From positions 424,611 through 488,610 of the forward strand of contig VZRS01005496.1 in NCBI GenBank assembly GCA_013398055.1: 64,000 bases of DNA. Reading direction: 5' to 3'. The notes beneath the pieces were generated by a model. That model did not search any database and was not told the origin of the DNA. It worked only from the letters and a program-made list of their open reading frames with translations. This DNA is from Ifrita kowaldi. Lineage: Eukaryota > Chordata > Aves > Passeriformes > Cinclosomatidae. Positions 39,974-51,905 of this stretch are shown here, one piece after another. The position numbers and the translations under genes were made by a program. Within the stretch, counting starts at the first letter, position 1, and every line of letters starts with the position of its first letter.

Positions 39974-39978
39974 AAAAG
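39974..39978. repeat. LTR target-site duplication, right
   Basis: AAAAG directly follows the LTR terminal CA and matches the left-hand copy exactly. Confidence 0.8.
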
Positions 39979-40435
39979 CAAGCAAACAAACAGCAACAGA
40001 AAAACCCCAACACCATAACTGCTATTGATGATCTTGTCAGGAAGAATATGACAGAATGGGATCAATCCTCAGAGGTGATGTTCCCAAGCCATGTTGCTGT
40101 TAAAAGCATGTATTTCTGTTAAAACCATAAAAAGTGGCAATAGTTTCACTCATACTTGCATTGAAGCTGAAGAAACACTTACAGAATCAAGAATCACTAT
40201 TTCTAAACTCTGTCCTTCTCAGTCTCCATCTAATTTCTCAACTAAATACAGTCAACTGAATGCCTTGCTGCTTCTTTGAAAATTCTCTATGAACAATAAG
40301 TATTTTTCCTGTCAAATAGAACCACAATACATTTTAAACCATATTTTAAATGGTTTCTAAATCTTCAAAACTTTCTATTTATAAATGAAATTAGTCCTAT
40401 TAGCCTGCAAGTATTTAAATTGCTGTCAGACTTAC

Positions 40436-40530
40436 AGTCAAGCGATGGATCATCAGCAAGCTAGGATGCTCTGTAACTGCTTCAAAGGTCAATAAAGTAG
40501 TCTTAATCAATTCTTCAGATGCAGCTTGCC
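40436..40530 (-). CDS. ULK4: ULK4 coding exon
   Basis: This 95-nt exon has 2 nt completing glycine and then 31 codons, and ends in phase 0. The acceptor is CTTACCAACAG before GGCAAGC, and the donor is ACT|GTAAGT. The peptide QAASEELIKTTLLTFEAVTE followed by HPSLLMIHRLT matches the ULK4 segment TASEEFIKITLSAFEAI and its continuation. The end of this exon (HPSLLMIHRLT) is less conserved than the rest. Confidence 0.94.
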
Positions 40531-40617
40531 CTGTTGGTAAGAGTAATCATATTTCTTAATAAAATTCAATAGTAAAAATACATACTAAAAGTACTGCAAT
40601 ATCCTAGGTTACCCTAC

Positions 40618-40669
40618 CTATTGCTCTATCCAAGTTTGTTTCTCCTGAATCTATCGATCTGATGAACTC
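40618..40669 (-). CDS. ULK4: ULK4 coding exon (52 nt)
   Basis: This 52-nt exon has 17 codons plus 1 nt and ends in phase 1. The acceptor is CTTTTGTAG before GAG TTC ATC, and the donor is ATAG|GTAGGG. The peptide EFIRSIDSGETNLDRAI corresponds to the ULK4 motif around VDSGETN. It is separated from the next exon by an 87-bp intron, and that intron contains an early in-frame TAG, so its retention would truncate the protein. Confidence 0.93.
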
Positions 40670-43600
40670 CTACAAAAGAAGCAGCATTTATGTTAAAACA
40701 CTTTACGAAAAAAAATTAAAAAGCATAATCACTGAATTATTATAACAAGAAATTCTTTAAAGAACCTTGTAAATACAAAATATGAATGCATCTACTTTGG
40801 GATAAACTTTCATAATAATTATCTAAAACTGAAAGTGCTAATGACTTAGCTGTTATAATTTTGCAAGTCTGTAATGCTGTTGGACATTTAAATGTGGAGT
40901 TCAGTAAGGATTACTACTCTGACTAGTATCAGAAATTATAACATTTCCAGCTAAATAGACAGTAATTAAATGTCTTCACTGTTAACAGAAAACTGTAATT
41001 TCTTAGAAGACTTTGAACTACCTTGGATGTGGCTATGTCAAAATAACTCACTAGAATGACCAAAGACCCTTCGGAAAATGCAATTTTCTGTTATTTGGTA
41101 CCATCTTTTTGATCTCCGTGCATACTATACACACTATGGATGCAGTTACACTCAGGAGAACGTGCAAAAATGCATACATAACTTTCTATTAAAAATCACC
41201 TAAATTGTCATCATTTAAAGGAACAGGGTCAATAAAATATTAATAATCTGGATTAAGTAAATATTGTACAATTAGACCCACTGTTCTGCTGCTTTCACTT
41301 CTATGCAGAGCTGTTTATTTCATCAGGATGCAAAAGACGTGTTATTAAGATTTGCTAAGGAAGGAAAATTCTCTGCAGAATTTCTAGTATGCTCTTTTTT
41401 ACTAATGTAGTATTTAAGAAAATGACAGTTGTATTATATTTCACTACCAATTAAATTTTCCATATTACATATTAAATTGGCAGAAGTTCCTACATGGGTT
41501 ATCTTTTTCACAGTATGTAAGAAACATCTGAAGGATTCTTCTCTAATTAAAAATAGAGTTAGAAACTAATTATATATTTCATTATTTAAAAGCACCTCAG
41601 AAGCAGTCATAAAAACAAGTGCTTCTATAAAAAAATTTAATCTTCCCGATCATTTGAAGAAAATTACTAGATAATATCTAATTAACTTGCTTTGGAAAAG
41701 AGCAAATTATTTTGTTTGCTAAATTTTAGACAGTTTCACACAACCACAGTCTCAAGACCGATTAGGAAACATCAAAATAGTTGGCGCAAAAATAGTTCTG
41801 GCTACTTACGCTTATTAATTTTATACTAGAAACACAAGGAAAAGATGTATTTATTTAAAGAAATGCAACGATCTGGGGTCTCTTAAGCAACAGAGAGAAA
41901 TGGTGTATGTGTATTTTGCTACAGGTGAGTTTGTGCCCTGTGCACACCACCAGGAGCCTGCTATTAGCTGTGCCTTTGGGGCATGGCGTGCCCTCCATGT
42001 ACTTCTGCTCACAGCAGAAAACATGAAAGGACTGTCCCGACTCCCTCTCAATTTCTTTGCTCAACACTACTGAAAATTACAGTGATGATGGAAGTAACTT
42101 CAAAGCAGCAAGAAAAAAATTCTCAATCAACAACCGTTAGAGGAAAACAACTATTCTTTTCCTTCCAGATCCCAAGCACACATCTTTCCACTCCTCATAA
42201 TTTCTTATTGTTAAGAACAAGACTATTGAATAAATCAGGAAAAAAAAAAAGAACCAACCAAACAAAAAGACTGCCTTGCTAAAATCTTAGGGGCCTCAGT
42301 TACAGCACAGTACTTTGAAAAAGTACAAGCTGATGATCGAATGTCCCTTTATAGATGTCAGTGGGAATGCTGCTAAACACAAATTTCCAGAGTAGATTGT
42401 TGCCTGGTAGAATGGATAGTTACTCTTTCAGATGTAATTATACTAGTCATATCATAACACAGTTACATAAAATGGATTAAAATATGATATTAATTTTTCA
42501 GATATATTGCTGTCCCTCCCTTTTTCATGCCTAAATTTAAATAGTGTATGTAAGTTCCTGAATTGCCTTTTTTTCAATGAAGACAGGACAAGACACAGGA
42601 AATATTGAGTAATCTTCTCCTCCTTGATTTGAGAGGAAAGCTCTGCTATTATAACTAGCCTGACTTCCTCAGTCAGTAGTTCAAACAAGCTGGAGTAACA
42701 TCAAAGAAAACTTTCATTGTACCTGGTCTGCTGTACCTATACTGTTGACAGAAGAATTTCACCTTCTAGAAGGTTGATTGAAAACTACTAATAAATCTAC
42801 TGCCTAGTTACAAATGCTTCAAAGGGAGAAAGGGCTTTGTAATTCAACATTTACAGTTTCAAATTTTTTTTCATCATTCTAATGCTAATTTTTACACAAG
42901 TATTTTTGTAGAGCTAAATTAAACCACATTTTCTTGGAATAAAGAGTCAAAGGAGAAAGAGAAGAGAATCTAAACACATAACTTGAATCCAACTGTTTGC
43001 AGTAAAGCATTTCTTCATGCTATTTGGAGATAAATACCTAGTTGTCATTTATTAACTCATGCACTTAAAAAGTATTTGCTTAACTCTGACATGCAACTTC
43101 AGAATACTCTTTTTTTCTCTTTTAGCAGAAACACTTGTTTTCGTATGACAAAACTATGTTAGAACTGTACTACTTCATTTCTGCTGTACTATCCAATGGC
43201 ACAGCTAAAAAGTTCATTTTCTATGGCTAACGTCAGAAATAGGTTGTAAATGTCACCATGAGTTAAATATCTTAGCTCCATAGGTTTCCCTCAACTAAAC
43301 AAAGTGTAGAAGTACTAGCAAGAAGAAAAAGGTGACAAGAAGAAACAATACCTTAAATATATATTAATTATAATTTCTCTTTCATTTCTACTCATAAAAT
43401 AGTAGCATGAGATTCTAGAGAAAATATTCTATGTAACTTAGAGCTAAACTTTTCTATTAAGAAATAAAGCACACAGGAAATTCTTAGTTTGTCAAATATG
43501 TGCAGTGTCCCTTTGAACAAATAGATTACTACAGAAAATATTTTCTGATTATATACAAAGTTTTGAATACAACCAAAGCTTAAAATACATATTCAGAATA

Positions 43601-43714
43601 AGCTTCTCTCTCCAATTTAGAAATTTAATATAATTTTATTTCATTAAAGCAATTTCCAAAATTTTGTGCACAGTTATATCATGTAAAAATATTTAACTTA
43701 GACTTTATACTCAC
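40670..43714 (-). other. ULK4: ULK4 intron (3,045 bp)
   Basis: This GT-AG intron starts GTGAGT and ends TTTTGTAG. It is AT-rich. The stretch around 41.85-42.07 kb is richer in GC and open in two minus frames, but shows no family resemblance and no fitting splice phase. Confidence 0.85.
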
Positions 43715-43771
43715 AAGTAAGATGCCATAGTTGAAAAGAAACTCCTTTGTGACTATCTGGGGACGAAACAC
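43715..43771 (-). CDS. ULK4: ULK4 coding exon (57 nt)
   Basis: This short 57-nt exon has 19 codons and is in phase 0 at both ends, so skipping it would keep the reading frame. The acceptor is TTCAAATAG before GTG TTT CGT, and the donor is CTT|GTGAGT. The peptide VFRPQIVTKEFLFNYGILL aligns without gaps to the ULK4 segment I remember from mammals (VFRPQVVTEEFLFSYGTIL). It is too short to be found as an open frame and was recognised by homology plus splice signals. Confidence 0.93.
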
Positions 43772-44092
43772 CTATTTGAAATTAGCCAAAGTTGAAAAAA
43801 AATTACATTAAATGCATATCTCATGACCAGAAAAGTAAAACAATTATTTCACATGTTTAAAAACAAAACAAAAAAAACCTAGGACAAAATATGTATTTGC
43901 TTCTGTCATTACAGTTGTTATATAATGTACATTTATCAGAAGCTGTTTCATAGGTGGAATACTCATCAGCATATCTAGGCATTAACAAAAACTCTATTTC
44001 ACTCATTCTGACCATGATTGACAGAAATTAGATTTTGGAAAACTGTAAGAGTTTGTCCTCTGTGTTACAAATTTTTGGGGAAAAAAGTCTAC

Positions 44093-44214
44093 CTGGGATG
44101 TCACAAGATGAAGCACTACAGGCATCATAGGAAGGCACATCTTCAGCTGTTTGGCCTGAACCGTTGATGGGTGTTTACGTCCAGAGACATTAGTTAGGGC
44201 ACTGAGAATGTCAC
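44093..44214 (-). CDS. ULK4: ULK4 coding exon
   Basis: This 122-nt exon has 2 nt completing a split glycine codon followed by 40 codons, ending in phase 0. The acceptor is TTTCTGTAG before GTGACATT, and the donor is TCCCAG|GTAGAC. The peptide is DILSALTNVSGRKHPSTVQA followed by KQLKMCLPMMPVVLHLVTSQ, nearly the same as the mammalian ULK4 sequence I remember. The downstream intron is only 321 bp. The frame stays open for some distance on both sides of the exon, which inflates the apparent open frame to 124 codons; the flanks are intronic. Confidence 0.96.
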
Positions 44215-47072
44215 CTACAGAAAACAGCATTTCAGGCTGATCCAACATAAAAGCATCACTAAACAGCAGCAAATGACAAATAAAACATCTCTGTTTCAAC
44301 AGCCTCTGTTCATTCCTTCTCTGTGTGCTAGAACTAGTGTTCCTGTCACTGCCTGATGAATTGGGCTGATCCAGCACTTCTCTTTCCTAGCACAGTGCTC
44401 AACCAGGTCAATTCCCTACTCTGGCTACAGGGACAGGCAAAGGTGACCTCCAGCAAAATAGTGAGGATAGAAATATAAGTAAGGCAAGTGTTGAAGTAAA
44501 GATGAAATTACTCCTCTTGGGAGAGTGGACTTACAGGCTAAATTCTATAGACGCAATTCTATTTCCAGTGAAATAAAAAGAAAAGTTTCTCATGACTTTC
44601 AGCTAATCAAGAACTGAATGAACCAAGATTAGTGGTTGACACAATGCTGAAGCAGTATGTTTCCCCTGCAGCGCAGTTCAAGTGGAAATAAAACCCCAAA
44701 CATCCCCACCCTTCAAAAAAAGAGTTCCCTCCAACAGCCATGCACACACACATTCTCATACACCAATTTAACCATGACACGAGTGACCTAAAGCTACAGG
44801 AATTCTCATAAAAGAGATGGCAACAGATCAATGAGAGAACTTAGCTGCCTCCAAGACATAATAATAAGCAAACAAAATTTTAATCGCAATTGTGAAAATT
44901 ATGCTTCAGACTCGTAAGAGACATAAAAATCAAGGAACATCATGCTAAATTTGTGTTATGCTTCCTATTGTCTACAAAAAGCAAGACCTCTTCTGCATGG
45001 GATAAAGAACAGAAGCAGCATGAGAAAAGTTAACTCATATGAAAAGACGGAAAATTCTGTTCCTATAACCTGAAAATATTAAAAGCCAAATGCTGTCTTG
45101 AAAGTGCACCTATTATATTTTTTCCCTAAAAAGATAGCTGCTCAAAACTGTAAAAGGCAATTCACATATATGTTAAATAAAGAATGGGACTCAGTATTTT
45201 ATATGATTTTTTCAGGCCAGAAAAGTCCTTTCCTTTCAGAGTTTAATCATGTTGAATAATACCAATGCTTTTCTTCTGTTCCCATGGAGTTCAGTTTCCA
45301 ATATGAGCAGAAATGACAGAGCCTGGCACTAAAGTAGGCCTTAAAGATTCGACTCAATCAATGGTAAAGAAAAGAAAGTGTTGCTTAAAACTCTTCAAAC
45401 ACAAAAAACACAACACCTTTTTCATCAATACATTTTTGTTCTGAATTACACACAATAGTGTAAATCAACAAGACTTCTCTGTGGTTAGTAACTAATTTAC
45501 TGAACAATCTCTCTATATTTTAAGGACTATATAATAATCACATTTGGCAATTCTGCATTTGATAAATAGATAGACAGATAGATATGGCTACTTTTAATTT
45601 TAGCATGATCTAAACAATTTATCTCTACTTCCTAAAAATAAGTTAAATATTATAAATGCAGAAATAAAATTACTTTCTTATTTACAACAACCAAAAACTT
45701 TTTAAATTAACCAGAAGATTAACAATTTATTTCTTTCATTCAAATGTATCTTTAAGGTCAATTTCTGCAACTCGTTAATCTATTTGGTTTATAGCTACAT
45801 CTGGTGGAAGAAGATGGGATCAGTAAGGAGCTTACACGAATGCATATTAAAAAAGCTAGCTAGGATTAATTCTAAATCAACAGTTAAACTGCTTTTCACT
45901 GTTCCAATTTTCAAATCTGATTATTATTCTTAGGAGCCCATAGCTTTTACCACCTCAAGCAGTACATGCTCCTTCATCATACAGCAATAAAAAGAAAAAG
46001 ATTTCTGACAAATGTGGACAAATATGGAGAGATAACTTATGATTATAGAAAACAATCAACACGCAGATCCAGCTTGGAAAAGAAAACAAAGTGTAGAAAT
46101 TACGCTTGATATCAGTTCTCAACAATGCAGTGAAATTGTAAATCAGTAGTAATACATGTCTAAGCAACTGATGTACTATGTATTACGATAGTAACTATGT
46201 ATTTGATGTACAGAACTTTCAGATTCAGAGGAAATATCAGAGCCTACTACATCAGTTGCATATAGTATATACAAACAGTAGGAGGTGAATTTGTGCTTCA
46301 AACATTTATAGTCTGAGACTTCCATCCTGAAATATAGCCAATATGCAAACCTGATATTTAGTTAGAAAAAAGGGATCAGGTGATGCAGCAAGGCAAAAAT
46401 TTGCATTAGCAGAGGAAGTAAAGTTTCTTTTAAAATAGCAGCATGACATTTAGATCTACTAACCTTTGCTGCCCCACCATTACATTTTCAATATCCTAGC
46501 GATAATGTAGAGAAGATGAAAAATACATCAGGTATCATCTCATCAGAAAATAATTTTACGAAAATAAAGCTCGTATGCATGAGCAAATTGGTTTCAGGCA
46601 TCTAAAACGACTGAAGTATCTAAGCTGAAATTTTCCAGAAAAACTGCCAGTAGCAAACACTCAACATATAAATTCCAGCATAAGTGATTAACATGTACTC
46701 AGAGATTTGCCCTGTTGCCTCTCTCCCAGGCCTCTGCTTTATGGGGCAAATTTGTTCTTAGATTGTACAATGTTTATAGATTTAACAATATCTTTAGAAC
46801 ATTGATAAAAATTCTTGTACATCTGGGCTTCATTCCCGACTGAGCTGATGGGGCTTACCATTCTACAAACACAAAACATTAATATAGGAAATCATGCATT
46901 ACAATACAAAATATCTGATCATGACATATCTAAAAAATTTCAGGAAGCTGATACCATGCAAACTTTATGTAATCAGAAAATAGGGTCTTTCCACCTGTAT
47001 ATATAAGGATATACCTGTTTTTTTACAGAGTAAGGAAAGGCAAAATCTGTTTGGTTAACAAACTCAATTTAC
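44215..47072 (-). other. ULK4: ULK4 intron (2,858 bp)
   Basis: This GT-AG intron starts GTAAAT and ends TTCTGTAG. It contains a short GATA-type microsatellite (45561-45586) and otherwise unremarkable AT-rich sequence. Confidence 0.87.
45561..45586. repeat. (GATA)n microsatellite, short
   Basis: Imperfect GATA units GATAAATAGATAGACAGATA then GATATG. It is a short tetranucleotide repeat. Confidence 0.75.
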
Positions 47073-47206
47073 CTAGAATTCCTGGCAGCTCCCTCACAAT
47101 GTGATAGATGAGAAGATCCAGGCATTTTGACAGGTATTCACTGCCACCTTGCTGCTCTTTTCCCGGCATGGTCAGTCTGCTGTCTCTTTCAATATACATC
47201 ACGAGT
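47073..47206 (-). CDS. ULK4: ULK4 coding exon
   Basis: This 134-nt exon carries 1 nt finishing the split arginine, then 44 codons, then 1 nt, and ends in phase 1. The acceptor is TTAAATGTAG before ACTCGTG, and the donor is CTAG|GTAAAT. The peptide includes LVMYIERDSR, a polar loop MPGKEQQGGSEY and the helix LSKCLDLLIYHIVRELPGIL. The polar loop is also present in mammalian ULK4 as I recall it (PGKEQQSGNEY), which makes the identification very specific. Confidence 0.96.
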
Positions 47207-50200
47207 CTACATTTAAACAAGTGCAAAACATTAACTCTCACACCAAAGAAAATAACACTGTATTTCAAAAGAAGTATTGAACCAGACATTTCTGGTATCT
47301 GCAGTTACAATCAAGATGATACATTAGTTTTGGCTCTGTGATTTTGTTGAAATTTTAGACTTTTCTTTTAATCAACTCTAAAACAAAAAAAAAAAAATTA
47401 CTGAGTCAAGGAAAGAAACCCTTAAGCTACTTTAAGTAAGCAAAACTCTACTAGTTTAAATGAATATGTGATGTTAACATAAGGAGTGAATCTTTCTACA
47501 AACTTAGAGACTAATTTTACAATCCGCTTTATTTTGAAATATGTAATCAATATACACAATAAAAGTGAAAGACTAAAGGCACTAATTTTCAGCACATAAG
47601 AATTCCAAAAGCAAGAATAATTTAAGTCAATGTAATAAGAGATCAATCTTTCATTCGAGAAAAATCATACTACATAGATCACATGGCAGCCTATTAAAAT
47701 GTTAGCACTAGTTGTAATGGCCATATTGAAAGAGAGAAAAGCCCGAACTAGTCTTACATCCTTTCTCTAGTAATCTGGTGTTCACAATTTCTAAAGACAA
47801 ACTCAGTGCTCACATTCCAACTGGTAAGTGCTCTGTGGCTATGCTGTTCTGCAGAATGACATTTCTCACAGTGAAATGGTAACTGATTTATTAGCCACTG
47901 GCTAACGTACAAGAGATTGCTTTAATAATACACCTGTAACAGAATGCTTCAGGCAAAATTTTAAAATGCTTATTTGAATAGACAGAAGGGCCAGACTTCC
48001 CTTTAGGGCCATACTATTGACATCTTTGTTTCACATTCGAACTCCCTCCGGGTCCTGTGCAAAGAACCATCAATCACTGGTGAGGGAAATCCATGATCTG
48101 GATTTTAAGTATGTATGTCAGTACTATCTTTTTAAAATACTCTTCTTATAATCAGTGCTCTTTTACAGAACTATGAAAATGACTTATTTACACTGCCTCA
48201 AGTATTCATAGCAACACTACTAGGAAATACATCTTTCCATCAAAAATTATTTACTCAACTAAGTAAAAACTTCCTTAGAATACATTTTGCAGGAGTATGT
48301 CTCTAAACAATACATGATTACTATTGAATACTACACTCTTATCCTTCCTAACCTATTCTACAGAGACAAAGAGAGAGAGTAATCAGAAGACCCATTCAGT
48401 AACTACTTATCACCTGTGCAATAGCCCAGCTGCAACACATTCAGCTGCACTTCTCAGAGACCATGAGGATATCTTTTATTCTAGTAATGTCTGGAAATTG
48501 CATTAGATTACAGGAATTTTGTTTTGCCTTTTAGAAAAGAATTACTTAAATATCTGACACTGTGCTTCAAATAGAATTTTACTTTTACAAGCTTTACATG
48601 TTTTTACATAAAAATTCGAATGTTTTAAATAAAATGGCCCTCTAGCCTTTCCAGACAATCATGTAATTTTTACTCAAAAAATTTTTAGCTTTAAAAAAAA
48701 AATTACAAATTATCAGAGTTTGAATTAATTCTTTTCTTTAAGAAAACACTTCAATAATTTAACGATCATTTGATTCCATATGGAAATACACTTAGATCTG
48801 TTTTACTTAGAATGGGCCAAACAGATTTCAACATGAGTGATTTTATTGCTTTTGGAGAAGGAGGTTCTTTTCTGTCATAAAAACATATTCTATTACTTAA
48901 TCTCATTTGAGAAAGATACAAAGTAGGTTCACTTATTCTGAGAGAGGAAAGATAAATGAGTTCTCTCCTTTATGTTTTTCTTCCATTCACAAAATTGTCT
49001 TTCACATAAAGACTTTCTAAAAATATGCACAACTAGTTTTTCCCTGATAGTTCAGTTTAACTACATATTGTCTTGAGAAGACTGTACAGATACAAATCAT
49101 ATAGGCAGTAATGCATCAGAATCTCTATTGTCCTTTGACAAATTCCTCAGTCATACATAGAACAATTCATCAGTTACTTTTATTCCCTGATGAATCTCAG
49201 TGCTATCTCTAGTGGGCAAAACCAGGCCCACAGAAATACATTTATTCAATTCATTTAGTGCATATGTTTGTCTTGCATTCAACAGTACATGAAAAAATAT
49301 GTAGATGTTAGTATAAATAAGCTAAATATGATGAGGAATAAGCCACTGTCTATGAAGCAAAGGTTTTGTTTAAAAAAAAAAAAAAATCCAGTGTCTGTAT
49401 TGCAAGATACGGCCATCAGTGAGCTTTTACACTAAAAAAGTAAAACAACACAAGTTTTCTGCAAAAAACTGTGAAAGAGTGGAGCAAAAAGGGAAAATTC
49501 CAGAGCTAACAGTCCGGAGTGATAGGACCAGGACTGAGGTCTACCACTTGAAAGAATAAGAACCGTTCTCTTAAAAGGATGATCAACATGAAGAAAAGAG
49601 ACTAAGTTCACAGAGAATGACAGACCTTCATGAAACTAAAGAAGGTCGTGCATACTCTGAGGACATGTACAGTCCATTTACCCCAAGAAATCAAGGATTA
49701 TTTACTAGTTATATTACTATTTATAATTATTGTTATTAGTCAATCTCTGTTAACAGAAAAGGATGAAAATCCGTAAAGGATACCTAATATGGATATATTG
49801 TTTATTTTACAGAGATGTAACATCAGATGGCATATCACGCTAATAGAAAGGTCAATCTCTACTTCTTCCCTTCCATCACCTTTTTTTTTCTTTTTAATTT
49901 GATACAGGTTTGCTGAGTTTTTCTCCTGAAATCACTGACTTACGTAATTGTTCCCTCCTGCCTTCCATTCCCATGTTTTCCCATCTGACTGAGCACCAAG
50001 CTTTTCAGTTCTTTTCCTCACTACTTTTCTAGATCAGTCTTAAGATGTAGAAGGCAAATAGGCTATGCTAGATGTAAGACTTCAGTAGGTTTCCAGGCAA
50101 AGCTTTTCCTTTGAGGGCACATATAAGATTGGAAAATTTAATAAATATGGGAGGTGGGCACAGGAAACACAGAAAGATTTTGCTCACAGGTCATGCTGTT

Positions 50201-51430
50201 GTGCACACTTACATTCCTGCAGACAGAAATCTGTTGGGAATACCACCCTATCTTTCCACAAGTGCCTATGTCTGCAGACAGTAGAAAACAAGAGGTTTGA
50301 GTAAATACTTTTGGGAGGAGAAGTTCAATCTCCAAGTCAGTCTCTGTTTACCTAGGAAATTCTCTGAAACCATTTAGATAGAAAAAGAACAATTCAGTGA
50401 GACTAATAGGAAATTATTGATAGTTCAGAATAGGGTGAAATGAAAAGTCTCAATAAAACTTCTGATTGTATCCCTCCCCTGAAGAACAAGTAACCTGCTT
50501 CTGCAAATCAAGAAGAAAAGGAGAAGACTAGAAAACTCAGTGTGATTAGCAAAAGAAACTAATTTGCATAGTGTAAGTAAACAAGTGCTACTTCAGCCTA
50601 AAAGATTTCATATCTTCTCTAGCTGTATCACACGTGGATGAACAAAAGGTATGTAATCGACTACCACGGAAGAGGTAGGAAAAAAGAGTAACAGGTGAAT
50701 TGTCTCAACGTGTGGGACAATGAATTCACTTCAAAATTTCATCTCTTATTACATATCAATACTTTTCATCCACAGAACTCAAAATCTGCACAAGCAAAGC
50801 AAAACAAGGAATTCATTCACCACTTCCCATGGGCAGACAGGTGTTCAGCCATTTCCAGGAACAAAAGGCTCTATCCCATGTAATGGTTACTTGGGAAGAC
50901 AAGTGCCATCACTCCTAATGCCTCCCCTGCCCTTCCTTTCTTCTTTCCCCCATGAGGCCATGTGGTATGGAATATCCCTTTGGTCAGCTGGGATCAGCTG
51001 CTTCTCCACTATTATTTGGAATTATAAAGGTGTTTCCATACTCTTCAAGTAAGGAGAGACTTTTGAAAAGAGGTACAAAAAGAAACTTGCAACCAGATTC
51101 TGTAAACTCAGCTAATCAATAGGCATTAGAGGGACATGCATGGAGGGGTTGTGTGTACAAATACTCGAAAGAGAACGCCAACTGCTGGTATCATGGCCAA
51201 AGCCAATAGATTCTGTAAACAAATAGGCAGGTAGTCTTAAGATTGCATTCAAGGAATCAAGGATAATTGTCATGTTCCCAGCCCAGAGGCACATTATTGC
51301 TCGCAATAAAAAGGGGTTTTAGCGAGTGCCTACTTCTGCTGCCTTTTATTTCCTGGTACCAGTGCACAAACTGGAAGAAAAACACAAGGAAATCCATTTT
51401 GGTAACACCAGCACAGCTGAAATAAGCTTG

Positions 51431-51525
51431 CCATTACCCTTCCTTTCCACTTCCTCTTTCCCTACTCCTCCTTCCATTTCACTTTCTCTCCCCTCCTTTC
51501 CCTGTCCCATGCCCTTCCCTCCCAA
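51431..51525. repeat. Polypyrimidine tract (about 95 bp)
   Basis: The plus strand is almost wholly C and T, with only scattered purines, built from CCTTCC, CTCCTCC and TCTCTCCCC units. On the ULK4 transcript strand it is purine-rich. Such tracts can adopt triplex (H-DNA) forms, but this one is imperfect. It accounts for the first half of the chance open frame at 51326-51799. Confidence 0.75.
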
Positions 51526-51639
51526 TGAGCTGAATAATCATGAAACTGTTATTTTCCTCACATGCCACAGTTTTTTCAGCTCCAAAACCACTTCCAAGGA
51601 CAGATATCACAAAGGTTACCAGTGGGAACAGGATTTTAT

Positions 51640-51905
51640 TGTCTCAATTATCAGTGAAAAAAATTTTCCTGATATTAAATCTAAATCTCCAATGGCACAA
51701 CTTAAGATCACTTCCTCTTGTCCTATTGCTCGTTACTTGGAAAAAAAGACTGACCCCCTGCCTCGCTACAGCCTTCTTTTAGGTAGTTACAAAGAGTGAT
51801 AAGGTACCTCCGAGCCTCCTTTCCTCTAGGCTAAACAACCTCAGTTCTCTCAGCTCCTCCTCATAAGACTTGCACTCCAGACCCTGCTCCAACTTTGCTG
51901 CTGTC
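51640..51905 (-). mobile_element. CR1 LINE fragment
   Basis: This is the reverse complement of an avian CR1 segment. Landmarks are TTTTCCTGATATTAAATCTA, ATGGCACAACTTAAGATCAC, TTCCTCTTGTCCTATTGCTC, CCCCTGCCTCGCTACAGCCT, TAGTTACAAAGAGTGATAAG and CTCCTCCTCATAAGACTTGC. This segment lies in the 3' part of CR1. It explains the second half of the 157-codon open frame at 51326-51799, which is not a gene. Confidence 0.92.

Larger units (their letters stand above)
31675..40435 (-). other. ULK4: ULK4 intron (8,761 bp)
   Basis: This GT-AG intron starts GTAAGT. It contains two minus-strand CR1 fragments (about 34.6-35.8 kb) and a solo LTR (39460-39973). The rest is AT-rich sequence with no coding signal that I can support. 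Confidence 0.88.

Noticed and set aside
44215..44377. ATG at 44377 as a start for a 124-codon protein
   Set aside because: The coding part is exon 44093-44214 only; the upstream extension is intron preceding a clear acceptor.
51326..51799. 157-codon plus-strand open frame
   Set aside because: It is made of a polypyrimidine tract and antisense CR1; there is no family resemblance and no exon context.
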